In this document: positions 13,966 to 21,133 of the stretch, in pieces
Layout of the letters: each line of letters begins with the position of its first letter
Position numbering within the stretch: position 1 is the first letter of the stretch
Assembly (NCBI GenBank): GCA_036384795.1
Contig: DASVLP010000051.1
Location: forward strand, 1 to 24,965
Source of the DNA: Andeanibacterium sp036384795
Lineage (GTDB): Bacteria > Pseudomonadota > Alphaproteobacteria > Sphingomonadales > Sphingomonadaceae
DNA length: 24,965 bases
Direction of reading: 5' to 3'
Translations under genes and position numbers: made by a program
The notes under the pieces: model-generated
Database searches by the model: none
What the model saw: only the letters and a program-made list of their open reading frames with translations
Told to the model about the DNA's origin: nothing

Positions 13966-14700
13966 ATGCTTCGTCACGCTCTTCCCCTCCTCGCCGCTTG
14001 CGCACTCCCGCTCGGCGCTTTCGCCGCGCCAGCTGCCGCGGCCGAAATCCAGCTCAGCGCCACAGGTCCCGTGATCGAGCTCGGCGTGACGCAAAGCGTG
14101 AAGCACAAGCCCGACATGGCGACGATCGGCGCCGGGGTCACCACCCGGGCGCAGACCGCGCAGGCGGCGATGAGCCAGAACGCCGCGGCGATGAATGCGG
14201 TGATCGCGAAGATCCGCGCGCTCGGCATCGCGGCCGACGACGTCCAGACCGCCGGGATCAGCGTGGGCGCGGTCTACGATTACGACAGCGCCGCGCAGAA
14301 GCAGGTGTTCCGCGGCTATCAGGCTTCGAACCAGGTCACCGTGGTGCTGCACGATCTCGACCGCATGGGGTCCACCCTCGACGCGCTGGTCGCGGCCGGA
14401 GCGACCGACGTCAACGGCCCCAATTTCGCGCTGGCGGACGACACCGCGCAAGTTTCCGCCGCGCGCAAGCAGGCGGTCGAACGCGCGTATGCCGAAGCGA
14501 AAGAATACGCCGCCGCGGCAGGTTACGGCGGAGTGCGCCTGATCGAGATCGACGAAGGCGGCGCCTCGCCGCCGCCGCCGATGCCGATCACGTTCAAGGT
14601 TGCCGCAAGGGCCGACGCCGCGCCGACCCCGGTCGAGCCGGGCCTGCTTGCGACCAGCGTCTCCATCACCGCGAAGTTCGAGCTGACCGGCCCCCGCTGA
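13966..14700 (+). CDS. SIMPL domain-containing protein (exported)
   Basis: The 244-residue protein has a cleavable signal peptide (LRHALPLLAACALPLGAFAAPAAAAEIQ, cleavage near residue 26). It then has the SIMPL/DUF541 fold: VIELGVTQSVKHKPDMATIGAGVTTRAQTAQAAMSQNAAAMNAVIAKIRALGI, VQTAGISVGAVYDYD, the RGYQASNQVTVVLHDLDRMGSTLDALVAAGATDVNGPNF block, and a C-terminal strand ATSVSITAKFEL. Family members are periplasmic proteins related to E. coli YggE, linked to oxidative-stress tolerance, with no known enzyme activity. ATG at 13966 follows GAAGGAG. It precedes the PepSY gene by 62 bases on the same strand and may share its transcript. Confidence 0.92.
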   Translation: MLRHALPLLAACALPLGAFAAPAAAAEIQLSATGPVIELGVTQSVKHKPDMATIGAGVTTRAQTAQAAMSQNAAAMNAVIAKIRALGIAADDVQTAGISVGAVYDYDSAAQKQVFRGYQASNQVTVVLHDLDRMGSTLDALVAAGATDVNGPNFALADDTAQVSAARKQAVERAYAEAKEYAAAAGYGGVRLIEIDEGGASPPPPMPITFKVAARADAAPTPVEPGLLATSVSITAKFELTGPR

Positions 14701-14762
14701 ACCGCGCCGTGTGCCGACATTCAGACCTTGTTCAATGCGCGAACCCTAGGCAGGAACGCATC

Positions 14763-15077
14763 ATGCTGAAGCTGCTCGTTCCTTTGCTCGCCGGCGCGCT
14801 CGTCGTTTCCGGGCCGCCCCTCGCGGTCTCGGCGGTCGCGCAGTCGACGTCGCGGGACGACCAGGGCCAGGCGCGCAAGGAACAGCGCGAAGGCAAGCAG
14901 CTCACCTCGCGCGAGATCGAGCGGATCGTGCTGCCGCAGATGAAGGGAATGGACTATCTCACCTTCGAATTCGACAGCGTCGCGAAAGTCTATCGGCTCA
15001 AATTCATCAAGGATGGCCACGTGGTGTTCGTCGATGTCGATGCGCGCACCGGCAGAATCCTTTCGCGCAGCCAGTAA
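14763..15077 (+). CDS. PepSY-domain exported protein
   Basis: The 104-residue protein has a signal peptide (LKLLVPLLAGALVVSGPPLAVSAVAQS), a charged linker of Lys, Glu and Gln residues, then one PepSY-type domain: SREIERIVLPQMKGMDYLTFEFDSVAKVYRLKFIKDGHVVFVDVDARTGRILS. Small periplasmic PepSY proteins are often encoded beside two-component systems, where they may serve as sensor partners or protease inhibitors. Here the response regulator starts 78 bases downstream, and the kinase follows. The start ATG at 14763 has AGGAACG just upstream. The role as accessory sensor is inference from context. Confidence 0.87.
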   Translation: MLKLLVPLLAGALVVSGPPLAVSAVAQSTSRDDQGQARKEQREGKQLTSREIERIVLPQMKGMDYLTFEFDSVAKVYRLKFIKDGHVVFVDVDARTGRILSRSQ

Positions 15078-15155
15078 GTTCGCATCGGTTGACGCGGTGT
15101 GTTCAAGGAACCAAAGCAGGCTCTTGGCCGTCATGGCCCAGCAGGGGATGAGACG

Positions 15156-15833
15156 ATGCGAATCCTGATCGTCGAAGACGAACCGACACTCGGCCAGCAG
15201 CTCAAGAACACGCTGGAGCAGAACGGCTACGCGGTGGACTTGTCCACCGACGGCGAAGACGGCCACTTCATGGGCAGCACCGAGGAATACGACGCGGTGG
15301 TGCTCGATCTCGGCCTGCCGGAAATCGACGGGCTCACGGTGCTCGGCATGTGGCGCAAGGAAGGCCGCGGCTTTCCGGTCCTCGTGCTGACCGCGCGCGA
15401 CAGCTGGTCGGACAAAGTCGCCGGCCTCGACGCGGGCGCGGACGATTATCTCGCCAAGCCGTTCCAGACCGAAGAGCTGATCGCCCGCCTGCGCGCGCTG
15501 ATCCGCCGCGCGTCGGGCAACGCCAGCTCGGAGCTGACCGCCGGCGATGTGCGGCTCGACACCCGCTCCGGCCGGGTGACCTTGGCCGGCGAGCCGGTCA
15601 AGCTGACCGCGCAGGAATACAAGCTGCTGAGCTACCTGATGCACCACAAGGGCAAAGTGGTCAGCCGCACCGAACTGATCGAGCACATCTACGACCAGGA
15701 TTTCGACCGCGATTCGAACACGATCGAGGTCTTCGTCACCCGCATCCGCAAGAAGCTGGGCGCGGACGTCATCACCACCATCCGTGGCCTCGGATACAGC
15801 CTCGACGACCCGGCCGACGCGCCCCGCGAGTGA
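15156..15833 (+). CDS. OmpR/PhoB-type response regulator
   Basis: The 225-residue protein has an N-terminal receiver (about 1-115) with the acidic pocket Glu7/Asp8, phospho-acceptor Asp51 (VVLDLGLPEIDG), Thr79 and Lys101 (LAKPF). A winged-helix DNA-binding domain follows (about 125-222) with LTAQEYKLLSYLMHHKGKVVSRTELIEHIYDQDFDRDSNTIEVFVTRIRKKLG and RGLGYSL. It is a cytosolic transcription factor switched by the kinase encoded next, whose GTG start overlaps its 3' end by 50 bases. ATG at 15156 gives the standard MRILIVEDE start. Sequence resembles the PhoP/QseB-type branch. Targets are unknown, but the PepSY gene just upstream is a likely member. Confidence 0.95.
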   Translation: MRILIVEDEPTLGQQLKNTLEQNGYAVDLSTDGEDGHFMGSTEEYDAVVLDLGLPEIDGLTVLGMWRKEGRGFPVLVLTARDSWSDKVAGLDAGADDYLAKPFQTEELIARLRALIRRASGNASSELTAGDVRLDTRSGRVTLAGEPVKLTAQEYKLLSYLMHHKGKVVSRTELIEHIYDQDFDRDSNTIEVFVTRIRKKLGADVITTIRGLGYSLDDPADAPRE

Positions 15834-17259
15834 GGACCGGCCCCTGCCGGTAGCGCAAGCGCCGGCCGAGGAGCAGGCTCCCGCCGCCGGGCCCGCCGAG
15901 CCCGCGCCGGTGCCGCACACCGGCAGCCTGTCCCGGCGGATGATGCTGATCGCCGCCGGGTGGATCACCATCCTGCTGCTGCTCGGCGGCCTGGCGCTCA
16001 ACAGCACGCTGACCTCGCTCGTCACCCGCAATTTTGACGAGCAGCTTCAATACATGCTCACCGCGATGGTCGGCTCGGCCGAGATCGACCTGCACGGCGA
16101 CGTCTGGTTCAACCGCCCGCTCGGCGACCAGCGGTTTCTCGAGCCGAACAGCGGGCTCTATTGGCAGATCACCGGCAAGGGGCATGAGGACTATCCCTCG
16201 CGCTCGCTGTGGGACCGTACCCTGAAGCTGAAGGGCGGCGACACGTTCGACGCCAAGCCGCAAGTCTACGACAGCGACCAGTTTCCCCACGAGCCGCTGC
16301 GGGTGATCGAGCGCTCGATCGTGTTGCCGGACAGCCCCACCGAATGGCATTTCGTGGTCGCCGCCAGCCGCGCGGACCTCAATGCGCAGATCGTGCGCAT
16401 TCGCGCGATCCTGATCTGGAGCTTCGTGGTGCTCGGCCTCGGGCTGTTCCTGATGGCGGTGCTGCAGACCTGGTACGGCCTCGGCCCGCTGCGCCGGGTG
16501 CGCTTGGCGATCAAGCGGATGCGCAGCACCGGCACCAACCGCGTGACCGAGCCGCTGCCGCTCGAGGTCCAGCCGCTGGTGCAGGAATTGAACGCGCTGC
16601 TCGCCCATTCTGAAAAGCAGGCCGAGGAGGCGCGCACCCACGCGGGCAACCTCGCGCACGCGCTGAAGACCCCGCTCACCGTGGTGATGAACGCGGCGAC
16701 CGCGCATGCGCCGGACCTTGCGCCGACGGTGATCCGCGAGGCGGCGGTGATGCGCCGCCAGGTCGATCACCATCTCGCGCGGGCGCGCGCTGTGGGCCGG
16801 CGCGCGGTCGGCCTTTCGCGAACCAACGTTCGCGAAAGCGCGGATGCGGTCGAGCGCGCGGTGTCGCGGCTCTACGAGAACGTGCGCTTCGACATCGCCG
16901 GCTCGCGCGATGCGGCGGTCGCGATCGAGCGCCAGGATCTCGACGAGATCCTCGGCAACCTGATCGAGAACGCCGCCAAGTACGGCGGCGGCAGCGTGTT
17001 CGTGACGATCGACCCCGAGCCCGGCGACGAGCAGTGCGCGGTGCTGGTCGAAGACGACGGTGCCGGAATTCCGCTCGAGGAGCGCGAAAACATCTTCGCC
17101 CGCGGCGCGCGGCTCGACCTCACCAAGCCCGGTACGGGCCTCGGCATGGCGATCGTGCGCGACGTGGCGGAAATCTACGGCGGCTCGGTCGAGCTCGGCG
17201 AAAGCGAGGACCTGGGCGGCTTGCTGGTGACGCTGCGGCTGCCGCGCGCGGCGGGTTGA
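15784..17259 (+). CDS. Sensor histidine kinase (PhoQ-like layout)
   Basis: The 491-residue protein has two membrane helices (about 54-72 and 207-228) flanking a periplasmic sensor of about 130 residues, then a HAMP-like region. The phospho-acceptor is His292 in NLAHALKTPLTVV, the H-box type seen in PhoQ-like kinases. The catalytic domain has the N-box NLIENAAKYG (392-401), EDDGAGIP (423-430) and GTGLGMAIV (450-458). The start is uncertain. GTG at 15784 overlaps the regulator gene by 50 bases and yields a Pro/Ala-rich leader; GTG at 15910 would remove most of it. It is co-transcribed with the regulator. The signal is unknown; metal ions or cationic peptides are typical for related sensors. Confidence 0.94.
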   Translation: MASDTASTTRPTRPASEDRPLPVAQAPAEEQAPAAGPAEPAPVPHTGSLSRRMMLIAAGWITILLLLGGLALNSTLTSLVTRNFDEQLQYMLTAMVGSAEIDLHGDVWFNRPLGDQRFLEPNSGLYWQITGKGHEDYPSRSLWDRTLKLKGGDTFDAKPQVYDSDQFPHEPLRVIERSIVLPDSPTEWHFVVAASRADLNAQIVRIRAILIWSFVVLGLGLFLMAVLQTWYGLGPLRRVRLAIKRMRSTGTNRVTEPLPLEVQPLVQELNALLAHSEKQAEEARTHAGNLAHALKTPLTVVMNAATAHAPDLAPTVIREAAVMRRQVDHHLARARAVGRRAVGLSRTNVRESADAVERAVSRLYENVRFDIAGSRDAAVAIERQDLDEILGNLIENAAKYGGGSVFVTIDPEPGDEQCAVLVEDDGAGIPLEERENIFARGARLDLTKPGTGLGMAIVRDVAEIYGGSVELGESEDLGGLLVTLRLPRAAG

Positions 17260-17319
17260 GGAGACAAGACGGTTGGTGCCGGGACGGATTCGTTAACCTT
17301 GATTTGCTAACGCGCGGCC

Positions 17320-18285
17320 ATGGCCCTGCCGCTCGCCTCCTCGTCGGACTCGCTTGCGCGGATGCGCCAGTGGATTTGGGGAAGGCGCGCATTCGATCGC
17401 GACGCGGCGCCGATCTATCTGGTGATCAGCATCCTGGTCGCGTTTCTAGCGGTGGCGCTCGAATATTTCGGATTTCGGTACGATCGCGGCTTCGTCAGGG
17501 GAAACGTCATCGTGCTCGGCACCTTTCTCGGGTTCGCCGCAGCCGCGCGCTGGATCGGGTTCCCTCGGCTGGCTTCGATGCTGGAAGCATGGATCCTGCT
17601 GATCGCGGTTTCTGCCCTGACCGCGCTCTGCGCTTTTGTCGCGGCGGCGTTGGACCGTCCGCTGGTCGACGCAGTCCTGGCGGCGATCGATCTTCGATTG
17701 TTCGGCTTCTCGCGCGACCTGTTGGCGTCGTTCGCCGTCAGCCAGCCGGTGGCCTTTCGAGCGACGGTCGTCGTCTACGACACCTTGTCGCTTCAACCTT
17801 TCGTGCTCCTTCCGGCGTTGATCGCGTTCAATCAGCGCCAGCGGGCCTGGATGTTTCTCCTCGCATGGAGCTTGGCACTGGCCTTCTGCCTCGCCGTCTC
17901 GCCGTTTGCCCCTGCTCGCGGGACGCCGCCTTACGTTCTTGAATGGATCGACGTCTTCGACGGTGCCCGGGCGGGCTCGTTGCGTACGCTTGACGCCTCG
18001 GTGCTGACGGGAATAATCACTTTTCCGAGCTTTCACGCGGCAGGGGCCGTGGTTCTTGCCTGGGGCACGGCAGCCAGTCGTTTTATGAAATGGCCGATGA
18101 TCGCGCTGAACGCCGCAGTAGCCGTGTCGGCTGTGCTGGTGGGGGGGCATTATATCATCGACGTCGTGGCGGGCGCGGCGGTGGGCGCTGCCGCTATCTA
18201 CGCGGCGCGATGCGTTTACTACGGATTTCCGCGGCGGCAGCGTCGGTCGCGGATCATTTCCGAACCGCTGCAGGCGCCCGCCTAA
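17320..18285 (+). CDS. PAP2-superfamily membrane phosphatase/phosphotransferase
   Basis: The 321-residue protein has about six hydrophobic segments spread over its length and a C-terminal basic tail. The two best PAP2 motifs are visible: TFPSFHAAGAV (phosphatase motif 2 with the catalytic His) and GGHYIIDVVAGAAVG (motif 3, His and Asp). The layout, with a long N-terminal membrane region, matches the PAP2 branch that includes inositolphosphotransferase-like enzymes (Aur1/Ipt1 relatives). It may act on a lipid phosphate or transfer a phosphodiester head group in the inner membrane. It lies 60 bases after the kinase gene on the same strand. Its codon use looks somewhat less GC-biased than its neighbours. 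The ATG at 17320 lacks a strong ribosome-binding site. Confidence 0.85.
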   Translation: MALPLASSSDSLARMRQWIWGRRAFDRDAAPIYLVISILVAFLAVALEYFGFRYDRGFVRGNVIVLGTFLGFAAAARWIGFPRLASMLEAWILLIAVSALTALCAFVAAALDRPLVDAVLAAIDLRLFGFSRDLLASFAVSQPVAFRATVVVYDTLSLQPFVLLPALIAFNQRQRAWMFLLAWSLALAFCLAVSPFAPARGTPPYVLEWIDVFDGARAGSLRTLDASVLTGIITFPSFHAAGAVVLAWGTAASRFMKWPMIALNAAVAVSAVLVGGHYIIDVVAGAAVGAAAIYAARCVYYGFPRRQRRSRIISEPLQAPA

Positions 18286-18308
18286 AGCCTTCCCGGTGGC
18301 CCGAAAGG

Positions 18309-19121
18309 TCAGCCGAACACGTCGTTGAACCGGACCGTCGTCATGCCTTCCGCGACCGCTGCCAGGTCGCCGGCGGCGATCCGCGCGGCGGCGCGTTGCA
18401 GGTGGCCCATGGCGCTGCCGAACGGGGCGCCGCCCAGGCTCACGCGCTTGACGCCGGCTTCGGCGAGTTCCGATAGAGCGCCGAACTTGCCCCATGGCCC
18501 GAGCAGCACGTTCACCGGCTTGGGCGCGACGGCCCGGACCAGCGCGCGGATCGATTCCATATCGGGCAGGGCCGGGGCGTAGAGCACATCGGCGCCGGCC
18601 TCGGCGAAGGCGGTAAGTCGGCGGATCGCCTCGTCCAGGTCAGGTCGGCCGTGAAGGAACAGATCGGTCCGCCCGGTGAGAACGATCCGACCTTTGGCCG
18701 CTTTCGCCGCGGCCGCGATCCGCGCGACCGCATCGTCGAAGCCGTGGATCGGGTTGGCCGCGTCGGCCGTAGTGTCCTCGATGCCCAGCCCGGCAAGGCC
18801 GCCGGCGATCGCCGCCTCCACCGTGGCGACGCAATCCTCGGGCGCCGGGCCGAAGCCGTCTTCCAGGTCGCCGTTCACCGGCAGGCCCGAGGCCCGGCCG
18901 AGCAATGTGCCGTTGTCGACCGCCTCCTGCAGGCTCACCGCGTGCTTGCCGTCGGCGCGGCCGAGCGCGTGGGCGATCGCTGCGGAAGACGTGCCGAGAG
19001 CCAGGAAGCCCGCCTCGCGGAACACCACCGCGCTCGCCGCGTCCCACGCGTTGGCGAGCACGAAGGCGTCGGGCGCCTCGTGCAGCGCCTTGAAGCGGGC
19101 GTAGGCTTCCGCTTGGCTCAT
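18309..19121 (-). CDS. Isocitrate lyase/PEP mutase family enzyme
   Basis: The 270-residue protein has the TIM-barrel features of the PEP mutase/isocitrate lyase superfamily: VLANAWDAASAVVFREAGFLALGTSS, the metal-site region VNGDLEDGFG, GLGIEDTT, VLTGRTDLFL and ADVLYAPALPDMESI. The KKCGH active-site loop of true isocitrate lyase is absent, so the likely activity is that of an oxaloacetate decarboxylase-like or 2,3-dimethylmalate/methylisocitrate lyase-like enzyme. The substrate cannot be decided. Its ATG overlaps the stop of the chorismate mutase gene by four bases (ATGA at 19118-19121), so the two are translated from one mRNA. Length is usual for the short subfamily. Confidence 0.88.
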   Translation of the reverse strand: MSQAEAYARFKALHEAPDAFVLANAWDAASAVVFREAGFLALGTSSAAIAHALGRADGKHAVSLQEAVDNGTLLGRASGLPVNGDLEDGFGPAPEDCVATVEAAIAGGLAGLGIEDTTADAANPIHGFDDAVARIAAAAKAAKGRIVLTGRTDLFLHGRPDLDEAIRRLTAFAEAGADVLYAPALPDMESIRALVRAVAPKPVNVLLGPWGKFGALSELAEAGVKRVSLGGAPFGSAMGHLQRAAARIAAGDLAAVAEGMTTVRFNDVFG

Positions 19122-19432
19122 TTCGCCGCGAGATCGTTCAGATGCCGGTGATGCCGGATCACCTCGTCGATCACGAAGCGGATGAACTTCTCGCTGAATT
19201 CGGGATCGAGGTCGGCTTCGACCGCCAGCGCGCGCAGTCGCGCGATCTGCCGCTGCTCGCGGCCCGGGTCGCTCGCGGGCAGGCCGGTTCGCGCCTTGTG
19301 CTCGCCCACCGCCTGGGTGATGCGGAAGCGCTCGGCGAGCATGTGGATCAGCGCGGCATCGATGTTGTCGATGCTCTTGCGGTAGCCAGCCAGGGTGGAA
19401 TCCGGCAGCGGATCGGTCTTCGTCTCGGACAT
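19118..19432 (-). CDS. Chorismate mutase, AroQ class (monofunctional)
   Basis: The 104-residue all-helical protein fits the AroQ-class chorismate mutase: LAGYRKSIDNIDAALIHMLAERFRITQAVGEHKARTGLPASDPGREQRQIARL. Residues expected at the active site are visible: Arg18, Arg35, Lys46 and the Arg58-Glu59 pair. It converts chorismate to prephenate for Phe and Tyr synthesis. It has no signal peptide, so it is the cytosolic biosynthetic type rather than the secreted one. The gene is first in a two-gene unit with the PEP mutase-family gene. Its start is 86 bases from the divergent polyprenyl synthase gene. Confidence 0.95.
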   Translation of the reverse strand: MSETKTDPLPDSTLAGYRKSIDNIDAALIHMLAERFRITQAVGEHKARTGLPASDPGREQRQIARLRALAVEADLDPEFSEKFIRFVIDEVIRHHRHLNDLAAK

Positions 19433-19518
19433 CGCCCCCCGCTACCATGCGCGATTGCGCATTTCCATTGCCCGGTTTGCGCTTGCGTTCAAGCGCCCGC
19501 GCGAGCAAGTGCGCTGCC

Positions 19519-20529
19519 ATGAGCGCCGAGGTTGTCCAGCTTACCCGTTCCGAGCCCTCGTTGGCGCCGATCCTCAATCTTACCGCCACCGCGATGAACG
19601 CCGTCAACGCGGTGATCCTCGAGCGGATGCAGAGCGAAATCCCGCTGATCCCGGCGCTCGCCGGGCATCTGATCGCGGGCGGCGGCAAGCGGATGCGGCC
19701 GATGCTGACGCTCGCCGGGGCCGAGCTCGTCGGCTACCAGGGCGCGCGCCATCACAAGCTCGCCGCCGCGGTCGAATTCATCCACACCGCGACGCTTTTG
19801 CACGACGACGTGGTCGACGGATCGGACCTCAGGCGCGGCAAGGCGGCGGCGAACATCGTGTTCGGCAATCCGGCCACCGTGCTGGTAGGCGATTTCCTGT
19901 TCAGCCGCGCGTTCGAGCTGATGGTCGAGGACGGCAGCCTGAAGGTGCTCAAGATCCTCAGCCACGCCTCGGCAGTGATCGCCGAGGGCGAGGTCGACCA
20001 GCTCACCGCCCAGCGCCAGATCGCGACCAGCGAGGAACGCTATCTCGATATCATCGGCGCGAAGACCGCCGCGCTGTTCGCTGCCGCCAGCCGGATCGCG
20101 GCGGTGGTTGCCGAGCGGCCCGAGCGCGAGGAGCAGGCGCTCGACGAATACGGCCGCAACCTCGGCATCGCGTTCCAGCTGGTCGACGACGCGCTCGATT
20201 ACGATGCCGACCCCTCCGAAATGGGCAAGGCCAAGGGCGACGACTTCCGCGAGGGCAAGATGACCCTGCCGGTGATCCTCGCCTATGCGCGCGGCAGCGA
20301 GGAAGAACGCACGTTCTGGCGCGCGGCGGTGCAGGGCCATCGCAGCTCGGACGAAGATCTCGCGCACGCCGTCGGCCTGATCCGCCGCCACGACGCGATC
20401 GCCGCTACCCGCGAACGGGCCCGTCACTACGCCGCCCGCGCGATCGACGCGCTGGCGATCTTCCCCGAGAGCAAGGCCCGCGCGGCGATGGAAGAGGCGG
20501 CTCGGTTCGCGGTCAGCCGCGGCTATTGA
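19519..20529 (+). CDS. Long-chain polyprenyl diphosphate synthase (octaprenyl/decaprenyl type)
   Basis: The 336-residue protein has both aspartate-rich motifs of trans-prenyltransferases: LLHDDVVDGSDLRRG (Asp96, Asp97, Asp100) and FQLVDDALDYDAD (Asp223, Asp224, Asp227). It also has GGGKRMRPML near the N-terminus, GEVDQL and GDDFREGKMTLPVI. It adds isopentenyl units to make the side chain of ubiquinone; sphingomonads usually make Q-10, so a decaprenyl product is plausible, but chain length cannot be read here. ATG at 19519 (MSAEVVQLTR) is preferred over ATG at 19447, whose leader looks unconserved. It is divergent from chorismate mutase. Confidence in family is high, in chain length low. Confidence 0.94.
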   Translation: MSAEVVQLTRSEPSLAPILNLTATAMNAVNAVILERMQSEIPLIPALAGHLIAGGGKRMRPMLTLAGAELVGYQGARHHKLAAAVEFIHTATLLHDDVVDGSDLRRGKAAANIVFGNPATVLVGDFLFSRAFELMVEDGSLKVLKILSHASAVIAEGEVDQLTAQRQIATSEERYLDIIGAKTAALFAAASRIAAVVAERPEREEQALDEYGRNLGIAFQLVDDALDYDADPSEMGKAKGDDFREGKMTLPVILAYARGSEEERTFWRAAVQGHRSSDEDLAHAVGLIRRHDAIAATRERARHYAARAIDALAIFPESKARAAMEEAARFAVSRGY

Positions 20530-20537
20530 TCAGCCAA

Positions 20538-20563
20538 CCGAGGTGGGACCGGTGCCACATCGG
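20538..20563. repeat. Imperfect 13-base inverted repeat after the polyprenyl synthase gene
   Basis: CCGAGGTGGGACC (20538-20550) is followed directly by GGTGCCACATCGG (20551-20563), which is its reverse complement with two mismatches. It lies 8 bases after the stop codon. There is no T-tract, so it may stabilise the 3' end or serve as an operator for the downstream Imm-5-like/hrpB unit. Confidence 0.45.
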
Positions 20564-20593
20564 AACCGTCAGAGAGGGAATTCCCCGCAAACG

Positions 20594-21133
20594 TTGAGCC
20601 TCGCCGACCGCCGCCTCGCGGCCGGGTGGGCCGCGGATTGTGCGGAACGGGTATTGCATTTGTTCGAAGCTGCAAGGCCGGACGACGGTCGCCCGCGCGC
20701 AGCTATCGCGCGGACCCGCAGTTTTGCGCGCGGGGAGTCCGATACCGCTGATGATATCCGAAGGCGTTTCGGGGGTGGCAGTGTAAAGAATGCCGGCGGG
20801 GATTCCGCTGCTTCTGCTGCCGCCAGGGCTGCAGGTCAGGCCTCGGCTGTTTGCCACATGGGAGCGCATGCGCTTGGCGCAGCAGCATTTGCAGCCAAGG
20901 CTGCCGGGCTTGCGCAGCCCCAACATCCGAATGCGGCAAGGGACGAGATGGCGTGGCAATTCGAGAACATGAGCGAAGCGGTGCGCACTGCGCTTCGAAC
21001 CCTTCCATTGATCGGAGAGGACGGTTCGGGGCCTCTTGGGCCGGGACTACTCGCACGAGGAGAACTCGGATCAATCATTCGAAATCTGCAGGCCGCAATC
21101 GCGGCCGATGACGGAAATGGCGAGATACTTTGA
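20594..21133 (+). CDS. Imm-5-like family protein (putative immunity-type fold)
   Basis: The protein reads SLADRRLAAGWAADCAERVLHLFEAARPDDGRPRAAIARTRSFARGES, then an alanine-rich helical stretch AARAAGQASAVCHMGAHALGAAAFAAKAAGLA and DEMAWQFENMSEAVRTAL. This matches the Imm-5-like family: a CAERVL.LFE...P.DDRPR.AI...R..ARGE block, an Ala-rich region with AHALGAA, and a final WQ segment. Members occur mostly as solitary chromosomal genes, and the immunity role is by name only. The start is uncertain. TTG at 20594 fits the family N-terminus, and the preceding codon ACG could be a mutated ATG. GTG at 20543 lies within the inverted repeat. The stop overlaps the hrpB start (TTGA at 21130-21133), which supports translation. 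Confidence 0.72.
   Translation: MSLADRRLAAGWAADCAERVLHLFEAARPDDGRPRAAIARTRSFARGESDTADDIRRRFGGGSVKNAGGDSAASAAARAAGQASAVCHMGAHALGAAAFAAKAAGLAQPQHPNAARDEMAWQFENMSEAVRTALRTLPLIGEDGSGPLGPGLLARGELGSIIRNLQAAIAADDGNGEIL

Noticed and set aside
20513..20959. Minus-strand open frame of 148 codons opposite the Imm-5-like gene, considered as an alternative gene
   Set aside because: No domain and no ribosome-binding site, and the plus-strand frame matches a known family and overlaps hrpB in coupled fashion.
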